DNA of 64,000 nt. It comes from Clostridiales bacterium (GTDB taxonomy: Bacteria; Bacillota; Clostridia; DUOD01). This document shows positions 1 to 8,712 of this stretch, one piece after another (position 1 is the stretch's first letter; each line of letters begins with the position of its first letter). The position numbers were made by a program, and so were the translations under genes. A model generated the notes under the pieces. That model did not search any database and was not told where the DNA came from. It saw only the letters and a program-made list of their open reading frames with translations. Location: the NCBI GenBank assembly GCA_012838995.1, contig DUOD01000048.1:1-64000 (forward strand). The letters run 5' to 3'.

Positions 1-36
1 AATTTTCATTGTACAATGAAAATTGGCCGCTTTTTT
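1..36. terminator. Perfect 24-bp palindrome followed by GGCCGC-T7; probable 3' half of a terminator cut by the window edge
   Basis: AATTTTCATTGTACAATGAAAATT is self-complementary and followed by ggccgcttttttt. Confidence 0.5.
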
Positions 37-302
37 TAATAAAAAAGTAGTTTTGGATACGGCAGAGTTCAGCTAAAAAGTCGACTTTCGGCACATACAA
101 ATTTTTAGGCTTGGAGAGACGGTGAATAGTGCAGGAAGTTTATGACGAAGTATTTTTAAATATTCGCCATTATACCATATGTTCCTGCTTCTGTAAAAAA
201 AGGACGATCATTAAATTTACCATAGAAACTTACTTCTTAAAGACTATATCCATTGCAGGAGGGTAGTAAATGTAATGATGTCGGGTTTTTGCTAAAAAAA
301 TA

Positions 303-347
303 AAAGTAAACCTTTACTTTAGCATGCTAATATGGTAGAATGCTAAA
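303..347 (+). promoter_or_regulatory. Candidate sigma-A promoter with palindromic operator in the spacer
   Basis: TTTACT (313-318), 17-bp spacer, TAGAAT (336-341); palindrome TTAGCATGCTAA 319-330; repeated half-site ATGCTAA at 340. Confidence 0.5.
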
Positions 348-394
348 GGATTTTAAAATATAATATAATGTTAGAGAAAATGGAGGATTTGGAA

Positions 395-1189
395 ATGGGA
401 AAAAAAATATTGGTTCTGGTTGTCGCATTAGCGCTTGCATTTAGTATAGCAGCATGTTCTTCCAGTGGTTCTAAAGATGTCGAAACGGTGACAGAAGGTA
501 AATTCACCGTAGGGTTTGACCAGAACTTCCCTCCCATGGGTTTCGTAGGGGATGACGGAGAGTTTACCGGTTTTGATCTAGAATTGGCGGCGGAAGTAGC
601 AAAACGCTTAGGATTGGAACTTGAGCTACAGCCCATAGCCTGGGATTCAAAGGATATGGAACTGGAGACCGGTAACATTGATTGTATTTGGAACGGCTTT
701 ACTATTAACGGACGGGAAGACAAGTATACCTGGACAGAACCCTATATGTCCAATAACCAGGTGTTTGTTGTAAGGGCTGACTCGGGCATAACAACCTTGG
801 AGGATTTGGCCGGTAAGGTAGTAATGGTACAGGTGGATTCCAGTGCGGAAGCCGCCTTGAAGGACAGACCGGATTTGGTGGAAACCTTTGGCGACTACCT
901 GACCGCTGACAATTATAACGTTGCTTTAATGGACCTGGAAGCAGGTGCAGTGGATGCAGTTGCCATGGACGATACCGTTGCCAATTATCAAATTGAAAAA
1001 AGAGGCGCTGATTTTGTTGTTTTGGAAGAAACCCTGGCGGCAGAGGATTACGGCGTAGGTTTCTTATTAGGCAATGAGGCTTTAAGGGATAAGGTTCAGG
1101 AAACCCTGGAAGAGATGGCAAAGGACGGTACAATGGCCAAGATTTCCGAAAAATGGTTTGGCAAGGATATAACAACCATAGGTAAATAG
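395..1189 (+). CDS. Amino-acid ABC transporter substrate-binding lipoprotein
   Basis: Lipobox-like signal (IAACSSS); GKFTVGFDQNFPPMGFVGDDGEFTGFDLELAAEVAKRLG typical of polar amino-acid SBPs; first ORF of an SBP/permease/ATPase set. Confidence 0.93.
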   Translation: MGKKILVLVVALALAFSIAACSSSGSKDVETVTEGKFTVGFDQNFPPMGFVGDDGEFTGFDLELAAEVAKRLGLELELQPIAWDSKDMELETGNIDCIWNGFTINGREDKYTWTEPYMSNNQVFVVRADSGITTLEDLAGKVVMVQVDSSAEAALKDRPDLVETFGDYLTADNYNVALMDLEAGAVDAVAMDDTVANYQIEKRGADFVVLEETLAAEDYGVGFLLGNEALRDKVQETLEEMAKDGTMAKISEKWFGKDITTIGK

Positions 1190-1213
1190 TCTGTTTTAGA
1201 TTATGATTAATCA

Positions 1214-1257
1214 AAGAGAAAGGGCTATCCCTAATGAGATGGTCCTTTCTTTTATAG
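1214..1257 (+). terminator. Hairpin between SBP and permease genes
   Basis: gaaagggctatc...gatggtcctttctttta inverted repeat followed by T-rich run. Confidence 0.5.
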
Positions 1258-1280
1258 TTTAGTGAAACGGGGGCATTATC

Positions 1281-1931
1281 GTGGAATGGTCGGTATTATT
1301 ATTAAAACTCGGTGGAGGTTTGCTAACATCCGCTGAGATATTTGCGCTTACATTGCTTTTTTCTCTTCCCCTGGGGCTTTTCGTGGCCTTTGGACGCATG
1401 TCCCGCAATCCGGTTATAAGAAATATTGTTAAGGTATATATTTCGATTATGCGGGGCACGCCGTTAATACTTCAATTAATGGTGGTATATTTTGGACCAT
1501 ATTATATATTTAACGTGACACTACCTAGGGGTTACCGCTTTGTGGCTACTATTATAGCCTTTGTGCTCAACTATGCGGCGTACTTTGCGGAAATTTATCG
1601 GGGTGGTATCGAATCCATGCCGGTTGGACAGTACGAAGCAGCCCAGGTTTTGGGTTACAACAAAAGGCAAACCTTTGTGAGGATAATACTTCCCCAGGTA
1701 ATAAAACGTATTCTTCCGGCGGTAACAAATGAAGTTATTACCTTAGTAAAGGATACCGCCTTGGCATTTGCCATTTCCGTTCCTGAAATGTTCACGGAGG
1801 CCAAGGCAATAGCGTCTGCCCAGACGACCATGATACCCTTTGTGGTAGCAGGAGTATTTTACTATATTTTCAATTTTATTGTAGCTTGGGTAATGGAATT
1901 GATAGAGAAAAAACTTGGCTATTTTAGATAG
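1281..1931 (+). CDS. Amino-acid ABC transporter permease
   Basis: [16 protein letters not shown] and [28 protein letters not shown] (EAA loop). Confidence 0.94.
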   Translation: MEWSVLLLKLGGGLLTSAEIFALTLLFSLPLGLFVAFGRMSRNPVIRNIVKVYISIMRGTPLILQLMVVYFGPYYIFNVTLPRGYRFVATIIAFVLNYAAYFAEIYRGGIESMPVGQYEAAQVLGYNKRQTFVRIILPQVIKRILPAVTNEVITLVKDTALAFAISVPEMFTEAKAIASAQTTMIPFVVAGVFYYIFNFIVAWVMELIEKKLGYFR

Positions 1932-1944
1932 GGGGGTAAGGGAC

Positions 1945-2706
1945 GTGAAATATCTGGAAATAAAAAATATGAAAAAAAGTTTCGGCGATCTTGAGGTGAT
2001 TAAAGGCATTTCCTTAGACGTTGAGGAGGGGCAGGTAGTTGCCATTATCGGGCCGTCAGGGTCCGGAAAATCCACCCTGCTAAGATGTGCCACCATGTTG
2101 GAAACAATGGATTCCGGAGAATTGATTTACCTGGGGGAACGTGCTGTAACCACCGGGCCTGACGGCAAAGCTGTCTTTGCCCATCCTAAGCAACTTAAAA
2201 AAATTCAGAGTTATTACGGTTTGGTATTCCAAAACTTTAATCTATTTCCCCACTTTTCCGTGATAAGGAATATCATAGATCCACTGATTACCGTTCAAAA
2301 GAAGACTAAAGAGGAAAGTTTAGAAATAGGGCGGGAACTGCTAAAAAAAATGGCCCTGTCTGATAAAGAAAATGCGTATCCGTATCAATTATCCGGCGGA
2401 CAACAGCAGCGTGTGTCCATTGCCAGGGCTTTAGCGTTAAATCCTAAGGTGTTATTTTTTGACGAACCCACTTCTGCCCTTGATCCCGAACTGACAGGCG
2501 AAATTTTAAAGGTTATAAAGGACTTGGCCATGGAAAAGATGACCATGGTCATTGTAACCCATGAGATGAGTTTTGCCAGGGACGTGGCCGATCATATTAT
2601 ATTTATGGACGATGGCGTTGTTGTGGAAGAGGGAATGCCGGAAGAGGTAATAAACAATCCGAAAAATGAACGAACCAAAGCCTTTTTAAGCAGATTTTTA
2701 GGGTAG
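1945..2706 (+). CDS. Amino-acid ABC transporter ATP-binding protein
   Basis: Walker [10 protein letters not shown], signature LSGGQQQR, Walker [18 protein letters not shown] start after ggggggtaaggg. Confidence 0.95.
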   Translation: MKYLEIKNMKKSFGDLEVIKGISLDVEEGQVVAIIGPSGSGKSTLLRCATMLETMDSGELIYLGERAVTTGPDGKAVFAHPKQLKKIQSYYGLVFQNFNLFPHFSVIRNIIDPLITVQKKTKEESLEIGRELLKKMALSDKENAYPYQLSGGQQQRVSIARALALNPKVLFFDEPTSALDPELTGEILKVIKDLAMEKMTMVIVTHEMSFARDVADHIIFMDDGVVVEEGMPEEVINNPKNERTKAFLSRFLG

Positions 2707-2723
2707 GTAAGCCGTTTTTCTTA

Positions 2724-3488
2724 TCATGGAGCTATAGGTTCCCATACCGTTCGGGCCAGTGCCATTTGGACACCGGTATAGGCATTATAGATACTATGGC
2801 TGTACTTTTTCGCTGTACCGCAATTATCCATCTGTTTGCCACAAGCGTATAGCTTGGTTCCGTAGCATACTTCCTTTTTATATTGGATTTCAAGGCATGT
2901 AGGAAGAAATTGGTTATATATTTCCGTAGGTATGGTTTCCATTAGCCATTCTACGTATTTACTGTTGTTTACATGGTCGTTGGTGTCTATATCGCTTAAC
3001 CTGACCGTGAACTCCTTCTTCTTAATATCTGGCCCTTCCGGAGGAGTCAGTCGGCTAAAGGGTGCATCCAAGGCTTTGATGGGGTAGGTACCGTAACACT
3101 CCTTTATATGTTCCGGAATGCTAACAGGTCTTTTTTTAGTTATATCAATGAATATCCATAAAGACGTAGCCCTACCCAGTATGTTACCCGCTTCATCCTT
3201 AATAAGAAACTCCCTTTCGGCATAAAACCTCTGGAAAAGAGAAGCCCATGTTTCAATTTGTACCCTATCCTCCCATTTTGGATACTTTTCCATTTTAAGC
3301 AGCCAGCGACTAATTACCCATCCCTTATTGTCCAGACCCAGTCGGTTTAAACCGTAGCCCGCCGCTTTTGTATGGGATAGGGCGGTTTCCCCTAAATAGT
3401 TTAACAAAGCTGCGGGTGTAACTTGCTGGCGATGGTTTATCTCGTGATAGTAAACTTCAAAACTTTTAGTATATCTTACGCAGTCCAT
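2724..3488 (-). CDS. Acyl-ACP thioesterase (hotdog family)
   Basis: YYHEINHRQQVTPAALLNYLGETALSH and DIDTNDHVNNSKYVEWLMETIP motif. Confidence 0.88.
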   Translation of the reverse strand: MDCVRYTKSFEVYYHEINHRQQVTPAALLNYLGETALSHTKAAGYGLNRLGLDNKGWVISRWLLKMEKYPKWEDRVQIETWASLFQRFYAEREFLIKDEAGNILGRATSLWIFIDITKKRPVSIPEHIKECYGTYPIKALDAPFSRLTPPEGPDIKKKEFTVRLSDIDTNDHVNNSKYVEWLMETIPTEIYNQFLPTCLEIQYKKEVCYGTKLYACGKQMDNCGTAKKYSHSIYNAYTGVQMALARTVWEPIAP

Positions 3489-3503
3489 ATTAGTCGTTCC
3501 TTT

Positions 3504-5174
3504 CTAGCTTTTTATATTTTCAAGGGCGATGAGGGCAGCACCTAAAGCGCCTATTATTTGCGGTTCTTCCGGCACAAAAATTTTTTCGCCTATTTTTTCT
3601 TCCAGCGCTTGCACCACCCCCGAATTTTTGGCTACACCGCCGGTCATCATATAATGTTTTTTTCTACCTATTCTTTCAAGGAGTGAGAGTGTTCTACCGG
3701 CTATTGATTTATTAAGTCCCTTGATAATATCAGCTTTGTCCTTGTTTTTAGCGATGAGGGATATAACTTCGGATTCCGCAAATACCGTGCACATGCTGGT
3801 AATGGTCAGCTCCTCCTTGGAATTAGCCGCTTCCTTTGACATATCCTCAAGGGATAGCCCCAGGGTTTTGGCCATAACTTCCAAGAATCTTCCCGTACCG
3901 GCTGAGCACTTGTCGTTCATTACAAAATCCACCACATCGCCCTTATTATTAATTCTTATTATTTTACTGTCTTGGCCGCCAATATCGATTATTGTCCGGA
4001 CGCTATTATTCAGGAAATGGGCACCTCTGCCATGACAAGTTATTTCGGTTACCCTTTTATCAGAAAAGGGTATGCCTATTCTGCCGTATCCGGTAGATAC
4101 TATATAGGATATATCACTTCGTGTAAGGTTTGCCCTTGCCAGGGCATTTTCAAAAGCTTCGGTTGCGCTGTCCACCGTCTTGGCACCGGTGGGTACTATG
4201 GAATAGGCCAGTATATTTCTTTGTCCGTCGAGTATTACTACATTAGTGGACAAAGAACCGCTGTCGATACCGCAAACGTAGGCGGAATTGGAGGTAAGTC
4301 TTGGTGGCTTTTTTGTTTTTAAGGCCTCAATAAAGGCTTCTATCCTGGTTCTGATTTGACCCTCACTTTGAAGGGAGTAGTCGGTTTCCAGTTTAAGTAC
4401 GGGTAGGGAAAGGTTTTCCTTTATCTTAGTATAATCAAAAGAATACATGTCGCAAAACTTGACTGTGTGGAATATCAGTCCTGAAATGCTTTTTTCAATA
4501 TCCTTTTTTAAAACCGCATACCTTTTTGTGGTATCAGCCATCCTCATGCAAGGGTATTGATTGAGCAGTGTCTTTGCGTATTGGTATATTATATCTTCAC
4601 CGTTAAAACCGTTTGTTTCTATAACATTATCGCCGTTGCAGGCAAGGTTAAAGACAATATTCGCCCCTGCGTTTTGTATAATTTCGGTGATGGAACTTTC
4701 GCATCTTGCGCCCATAATACCTATATTAACCCCGGCTTTAGCGTATTGCCGACTGTTTCTTTGTTCATGCAGCAGTTCAACAAACCGTTCCTTATTAAAG
4801 TTTATGCCTGAAAATTTTTCATACTCTTTTATAAAGGCATTCAACTCTTTGGCAAGCATTATGCAACCCTTTTCATCGGCTTTTCTTGGCAGGTCCAGCA
4901 TATACAAAAATTCAATTGTCGGTTGGAGTTTTAGTACGTCATACAGCCTTCTGACGCTGTCACAGCAGTTCATGAGCACAATTCGTTGTATTTTCCCGGC
5001 CAGGCATTCCTCCAGCACCGCCTTTACATATGAACACATATTGTTGTGGGTACAACAATCGGCATTATCAAAGTTTGCAGGTAGAGGGTCAATTTTGTGA
5101 ACCTTTTCGCCGAAACTCTCAATTATATGAATAGGAGTATATTTACATACATAACCGACCATAACATCACCCAT
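3504..5174 (-). CDS. Fusion: N-terminal 2-hydroxyacyl-CoA dehydratase-like domain + C-terminal acyl-CoA dehydratase activase (BcrAD/BadFG ATPase)
   Basis: Activase motifs GIDSGSLSTNVVILD, IDIGGQDSKII, NDKCSAGTGRFLEVMA, TSMCTVFAESEVISL, GGVAKN; ~290 aa N-terminal region with DCCTHNNMC...NCCDSVRRLYD. Confidence 0.85.
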   Translation of the reverse strand: MGDVMVGYVCKYTPIHIIESFGEKVHKIDPLPANFDNADCCTHNNMCSYVKAVLEECLAGKIQRIVLMNCCDSVRRLYDVLKLQPTIEFLYMLDLPRKADEKGCIMLAKELNAFIKEYEKFSGINFNKERFVELLHEQRNSRQYAKAGVNIGIMGARCESSITEIIQNAGANIVFNLACNGDNVIETNGFNGEDIIYQYAKTLLNQYPCMRMADTTKRYAVLKKDIEKSISGLIFHTVKFCDMYSFDYTKIKENLSLPVLKLETDYSLQSEGQIRTRIEAFIEALKTKKPPRLTSNSAYVCGIDSGSLSTNVVILDGQRNILAYSIVPTGAKTVDSATEAFENALARANLTRSDISYIVSTGYGRIGIPFSDKRVTEITCHGRGAHFLNNSVRTIIDIGGQDSKIIRINNKGDVVDFVMNDKCSAGTGRFLEVMAKTLGLSLEDMSKEAANSKEELTITSMCTVFAESEVISLIAKNKDKADIIKGLNKSIAGRTLSLLERIGRKKHYMMTGGVAKNSGVVQALEEKIGEKIFVPEEPQIIGALGAALIALENIKS

Positions 5175-5181
5175 ATTATGA

Positions 5182-6438
5182 TTATCCGTCTAAAATTTCT
5201 AAAAAAGCTTCTAATCTTGTTTTGATCTGACCGTCATGACTGTTCCTTTTGTCTATACCGTCCCCATCCAACGAAAGGAAGGGTATGCCCATATCCTTTA
5301 TAGCCTTTCTTAAAAGTATTACGCCCCCACTGGACTGTTTGCAACCCCAGTGACAAAAGTTAATCACACCGTCGGGTTTAAGTTTTTTTATAATCTTGGT
5401 AATACCTTCAATCCGCCTTTGGTACTCGCCGTTGTATTGGTTTTTGATCATTTTTTCGGCCAGGGCTTTATAAGGGTTGTTATAATCCATATTGTCCAGA
5501 AAATCAAAATTTAAATCACAGCCTAATATTTGGTATTTATCATTTAAGTTAAAATATTTCTTTAGGGTGGTTTGATAATAGGGCAGTAAATGGATCCAAA
5601 ATATTCTCTTTACCTGCTTTTGGGGGTAGGAGTCAATTTCGCGGTAGAGCATTTGGTAAAAACGGTATGTTTCCTGTCTGCCCATAAATGTATGGGAAGC
5701 AAACAGCATAAACATTTCCATTGTAAGGGTGGTAGGAAAGTATTTATATTCAAGGGAATCCATATACTTTTTTAGAAAAGTTCGGGTTTGGTTTTCCGTC
5801 ATCAATACTTTTTTTAGCCTTGCCTCATCAAGCTTTCGGCCCATTATATCCTCTATTATGCAAACCATTTCCTTCAGCTGGTCTACCACGTACTCTTCGG
5901 CATCGGGACTGTAGTAATTGGGGATATCAATGACATAACAAGGTATGTCGTACATATCCGTCAGGTGACGAAAGGTACCGATATTGGCATCGCATATCAT
6001 TGAAGTTGTTACTGCAAACTTGGGCTTGGGCAGCAGCCCGGTTATACCGGCGCCTAAAAAGGCTTTGTGGTAGCTGCATAGTGTTTCCGCTATTCCCGCC
6101 CGCTCTGCCCGGTCGATATATTCATCTTCGCATTCAAAACCACACAAAAAGGAGGCAAAGGCTTCGATGAACAGCGGATATATATCCATTGCATGAAGTA
6201 TCTCCGCCGGGGCGAACAGGTTGACCCATGCGGAGTTATTGGGGTTTTTTAAGGGTTGGTGCATAAACTTGATACATATCCTGTTTAAATATTTAAAGGA
6301 TTTGGGCATCTTTTTATCATGGCGGCGGGACAGCCAGTGATATGCAATTGCCAATCCCAAATTTATAAGTTTTTGTGCTGTTTTGGGGTTTTCTGCGCTT
6401 TTCTTTATAAAATTGCCGTAGGCTTTGACCATGTCCAT
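5182..6438 (-). CDS. 2-hydroxyacyl-CoA dehydratase family protein (HgdB / double-cubane-cluster-protein-like)
   Basis: NLFAPAEILHAMDIYPL, CSYHKAFLGAG, INFCHWGCKQSSGG, FLSLDGDGIDKRNSHDGQIKTRLEAFLE; 7 bp upstream of the activase gene. Confidence 0.83.
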   Translation of the reverse strand: MDMVKAYGNFIKKSAENPKTAQKLINLGLAIAYHWLSRRHDKKMPKSFKYLNRICIKFMHQPLKNPNNSAWVNLFAPAEILHAMDIYPLFIEAFASFLCGFECEDEYIDRAERAGIAETLCSYHKAFLGAGITGLLPKPKFAVTTSMICDANIGTFRHLTDMYDIPCYVIDIPNYYSPDAEEYVVDQLKEMVCIIEDIMGRKLDEARLKKVLMTENQTRTFLKKYMDSLEYKYFPTTLTMEMFMLFASHTFMGRQETYRFYQMLYREIDSYPQKQVKRIFWIHLLPYYQTTLKKYFNLNDKYQILGCDLNFDFLDNMDYNNPYKALAEKMIKNQYNGEYQRRIEGITKIIKKLKPDGVINFCHWGCKQSSGGVILLRKAIKDMGIPFLSLDGDGIDKRNSHDGQIKTRLEAFLEILDG

Positions 6439-6578
6439 AAAACCACTCCTTTCCTAATGCTATGATTTTATATATGTTTTGTCAAGAAAAAGGGCGATAA
6501 AAAACAGTCTGCGTAGGGAAACTGTAAAAGCTTTTAAAGCCATGGGCATTATATTGGAGGCAAAAGGAGGTTTGTAAT

Positions 6579-6701
6579 TTGGTCGGATCGGAGATATCTT
6601 GTCAATATACTTGTTTATACCGTGGGGATATACTCGATTACACCATGGAATCTCAAGGGGTTTACCGGTTGTACAACCGGTATACTCAGATTTTTATGTA
6701 G
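6579..6701 (+). CDS. Candidate 40-aa small ORF (MVGSEISCQYTCLYRGDILDYTMESQGVYRLYNRYTQIFM)
   Basis: TTG start 8 nt after strong SD AAAAGGAGG; below the length cutoff of the ORF track. Confidence 0.35.
   Translation: MVGSEISCQYTCLYRGDILDYTMESQGVYRLYNRYTQIFM
6663..6682. repeat. Perfect 20-bp palindrome TACCGGTTGTACAACCGGTA
   Basis: Self-complementary over 20 nt. Confidence 0.9.
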
Positions 6702-6951
6702 TAGAGAAGCTATGGCCGATTTTAAACATGAGATCCCAGGACGGTATGACAAACGGGATATTAGCCCAGGTGGCCCGGCAAAGCATTTGTATATATATGG
6801 TTGATTTGCCTTTAATAAGAATAATTCACAATAAAATTAATATAATGTAACATAATCTAAAGAAAATTAATAAAACTGTAATAATTTCTTAATAAATGAT
6901 GAAGATACCCCATAGTTCTCCTATATGCCCCTAATTCACCCCATGCCCAAA

Positions 6952-6981
6952 TTGACAAGCTTTTCATATAAAGCGTATAAT
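6952..6981 (+). promoter_or_regulatory. Sigma-A type promoter for riboswitch-NlpC/P60 transcript
   Basis: TTGACA (6952-6957), 18-bp spacer, TATAAT (6976-6981). Confidence 0.8.
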
Positions 6982-7025
6982 TAACACAAAGTTTAAGTAT
7001 ACACAACTATGCTTAATCTTTGATT

Positions 7026-7147
7026 TTTCAAAGTACGGAGGAACCAACTTTTTGGGGTGAATCTACTATTTTAAAAGTAGTAAGGATGCCTTCGTCCTGA
7101 ACCCGTCAGCTAACTCCGGAAGCAAATATTTTAAGGAAGGAGTTGTG
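7026..7147 (+). promoter_or_regulatory. c-di-AMP riboswitch (ydaO-yuaA type)
   Basis: Hallmarks ggaggaaccaa...tggggtgaatc...ctgaacccgtcagctaactccggaagc...aaggaaggag upstream of a cell-wall hydrolase gene. Confidence 0.88.
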
Positions 7148-7165
7148 TAAAAGGAATTGGATGAT

Positions 7166-8602
7166 GTGAAGAAAAAGGTAAGCGCTCTTACCCTGTCAAC
7201 TGTCCTAGCCCTTACCGTTTTACCCTTTTCCAGCTCTGCATTGGCAGCCGAAAAGGGCGTGGTAACGGGAAGTGTAGTTAATGTACGTTCCAGCGGAAGC
7301 TTAAACGCCAAGATTATTACCCAGGCTAAAAAGGGAACCGAGCTTGATGTTATTAAGAAATCAGGCGATTGGTATAACGTAAAACTACCTTCCAAAACGG
7401 TGGGGTGGATGTACGCCCAGTACATAGCCCTTAAAGAAAAAACAAGTGGCAACAATGTCACCGGCAATGGAACAGTTACCGGCAGCGCCGTAAGAGTGAG
7501 ATCGGGTCCCAGTACCAGCAAATCCATAATTGGGTTGCTGTACAGAAATGCTAAGGTAAAAGTAATAGGCAAGCAAGGAAGCTGGTATAAAGTACAACTA
7601 AGCAACGGTAAAGAAGGTTATATGCACTCCGATTACGTTAAGGTAAATACCAGCGTACCTGAAAGTACCAGTAGGTCCAAGGGCGAGTCAAGCAATAACG
7701 AGTCAAGTAAAACAGCTAAGGGTACCATAACAGCCAGTGCCCTTAGGGTAAGGTCTGGCCCGGGGACAAACTACAGTACTTTGACAACGTACAAAAGAAA
7801 CACTACGGTAAATATACTAGGAAAATGTCAAGGGTCCGGTGGGTTGTGGTATAAAATATCATACCCAGGAGGAAAGGAAGCATGGGTATCTGCCCAGTAT
7901 GTGAAAGCCTCCGGTACCATACCAAATGTGGATGGGCCCTCATCCAAGAAGACTGATGCAAAGGATGAAAGCAATTTACCCGTGGGTACGGTAACCGGTT
8001 CGGTGGTGAACATAAGGTCCGTTCCATCCACGTCCAATAACAAACCCATAGCTACCGTTAATAAAGGACAGCAACTAAAGATTGTCGGTGAGAAAAACGG
8101 TTGGTTCCAGGTAATACTACCAAACGGTACAAAAGGATGGATAACAGGTCAGTACTTCGTTAAGGGTAAAGTCTCCGACGGAGGAAGCACAAGCAGGGGT
8201 GTAAAGGTAAATACCACCGTATCCAAACTGATTTCCCTGGCAAAAAGCCTGTTGGGTACTCCATATGTATATGGTGGTAGCAGTCCCAGTGGCTTTGACT
8301 GTTCGGGCTTCACATATTACATATTCAAGCAATTTGGAGCAAAGATACCCAGAACAGCTACCGATCAGGGTTACAATCTACCGGGTGATAGACTAAGCAA
8401 AAGTCAGCTGAAACAAGGGGATCTGGTGTTCTTTAAAACCCGATCAGGTTCAAGTGCCTGTACCCATGTTGGAATATACCTAGGCAATAACCAGTTTATC
8501 CATTCGGCATCCCCTAGAACAGGAGGAGTAATAATTAGCTCGATGAATGAAAGCTACTATAAATCCAGGTTCAGCTGGGGTAAAAGGGTAGAATTTAAAT
8601 AA
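7166..8602 (+). CDS. Secreted NlpC/P60 endopeptidase with four bacterial SH3 domains
   Basis: Signal peptide; four G-[TV]-[VI]-T-[GA]-S-..-[VL]-R-S repeats; NlpC/P60 YGGSSPSGFDCSGFTYYIF ... GDLVFF ... THVGIYLGNNQFIHS. Confidence 0.94.
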   Translation: MKKKVSALTLSTVLALTVLPFSSSALAAEKGVVTGSVVNVRSSGSLNAKIITQAKKGTELDVIKKSGDWYNVKLPSKTVGWMYAQYIALKEKTSGNNVTGNGTVTGSAVRVRSGPSTSKSIIGLLYRNAKVKVIGKQGSWYKVQLSNGKEGYMHSDYVKVNTSVPESTSRSKGESSNNESSKTAKGTITASALRVRSGPGTNYSTLTTYKRNTTVNILGKCQGSGGLWYKISYPGGKEAWVSAQYVKASGTIPNVDGPSSKKTDAKDESNLPVGTVTGSVVNIRSVPSTSNNKPIATVNKGQQLKIVGEKNGWFQVILPNGTKGWITGQYFVKGKVSDGGSTSRGVKVNTTVSKLISLAKSLLGTPYVYGGSSPSGFDCSGFTYYIFKQFGAKIPRTATDQGYNLPGDRLSKSQLKQGDLVFFKTRSGSSACTHVGIYLGNNQFIHSASPRTGGVIISSMNESYYKSRFSWGKRVEFK

Positions 8603-8615
8603 TAACATGAAAAAC

Positions 8616-8653
8616 AGAGCAGCCATAACAAAGGCTGCTCTTTCTTTTTATTT
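8616..8653 (+). terminator. Intrinsic terminator
   Basis: gagcagccataacaaaggctgctctttctttttatttt. Confidence 0.85.
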
Positions 8654-8712
8654 TAGTTACACTTAAAAAATATACTCATATTATGAAGTAAGTGGATTTT
8701 GTTGGGGTGAAT

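Noticed and set aside
120-190. Possible Spo0A box (tgacgaa) and gcaggaa/ttcctgc dyad
   Set aside because: One mismatch to TGTCGAA, and the dyad arms are only 7 bp and 44 bp apart; too weak alone.
705-1214. 169-aa minus-strand ORF antisense to the SBP gene
   Set aside because: Pro/Arg/Leu-rich translation typical of an antisense artefact.
7066-7605. 179-aa minus-strand ORF across the riboswitch and NlpC gene
   Set aside because: Overlaps the aptamer and the real CDS; no motif.
7166-8200. Repeated SH3 segments as a novel repeat
   Set aside because: Explained by four standard bacterial SH3 domains.
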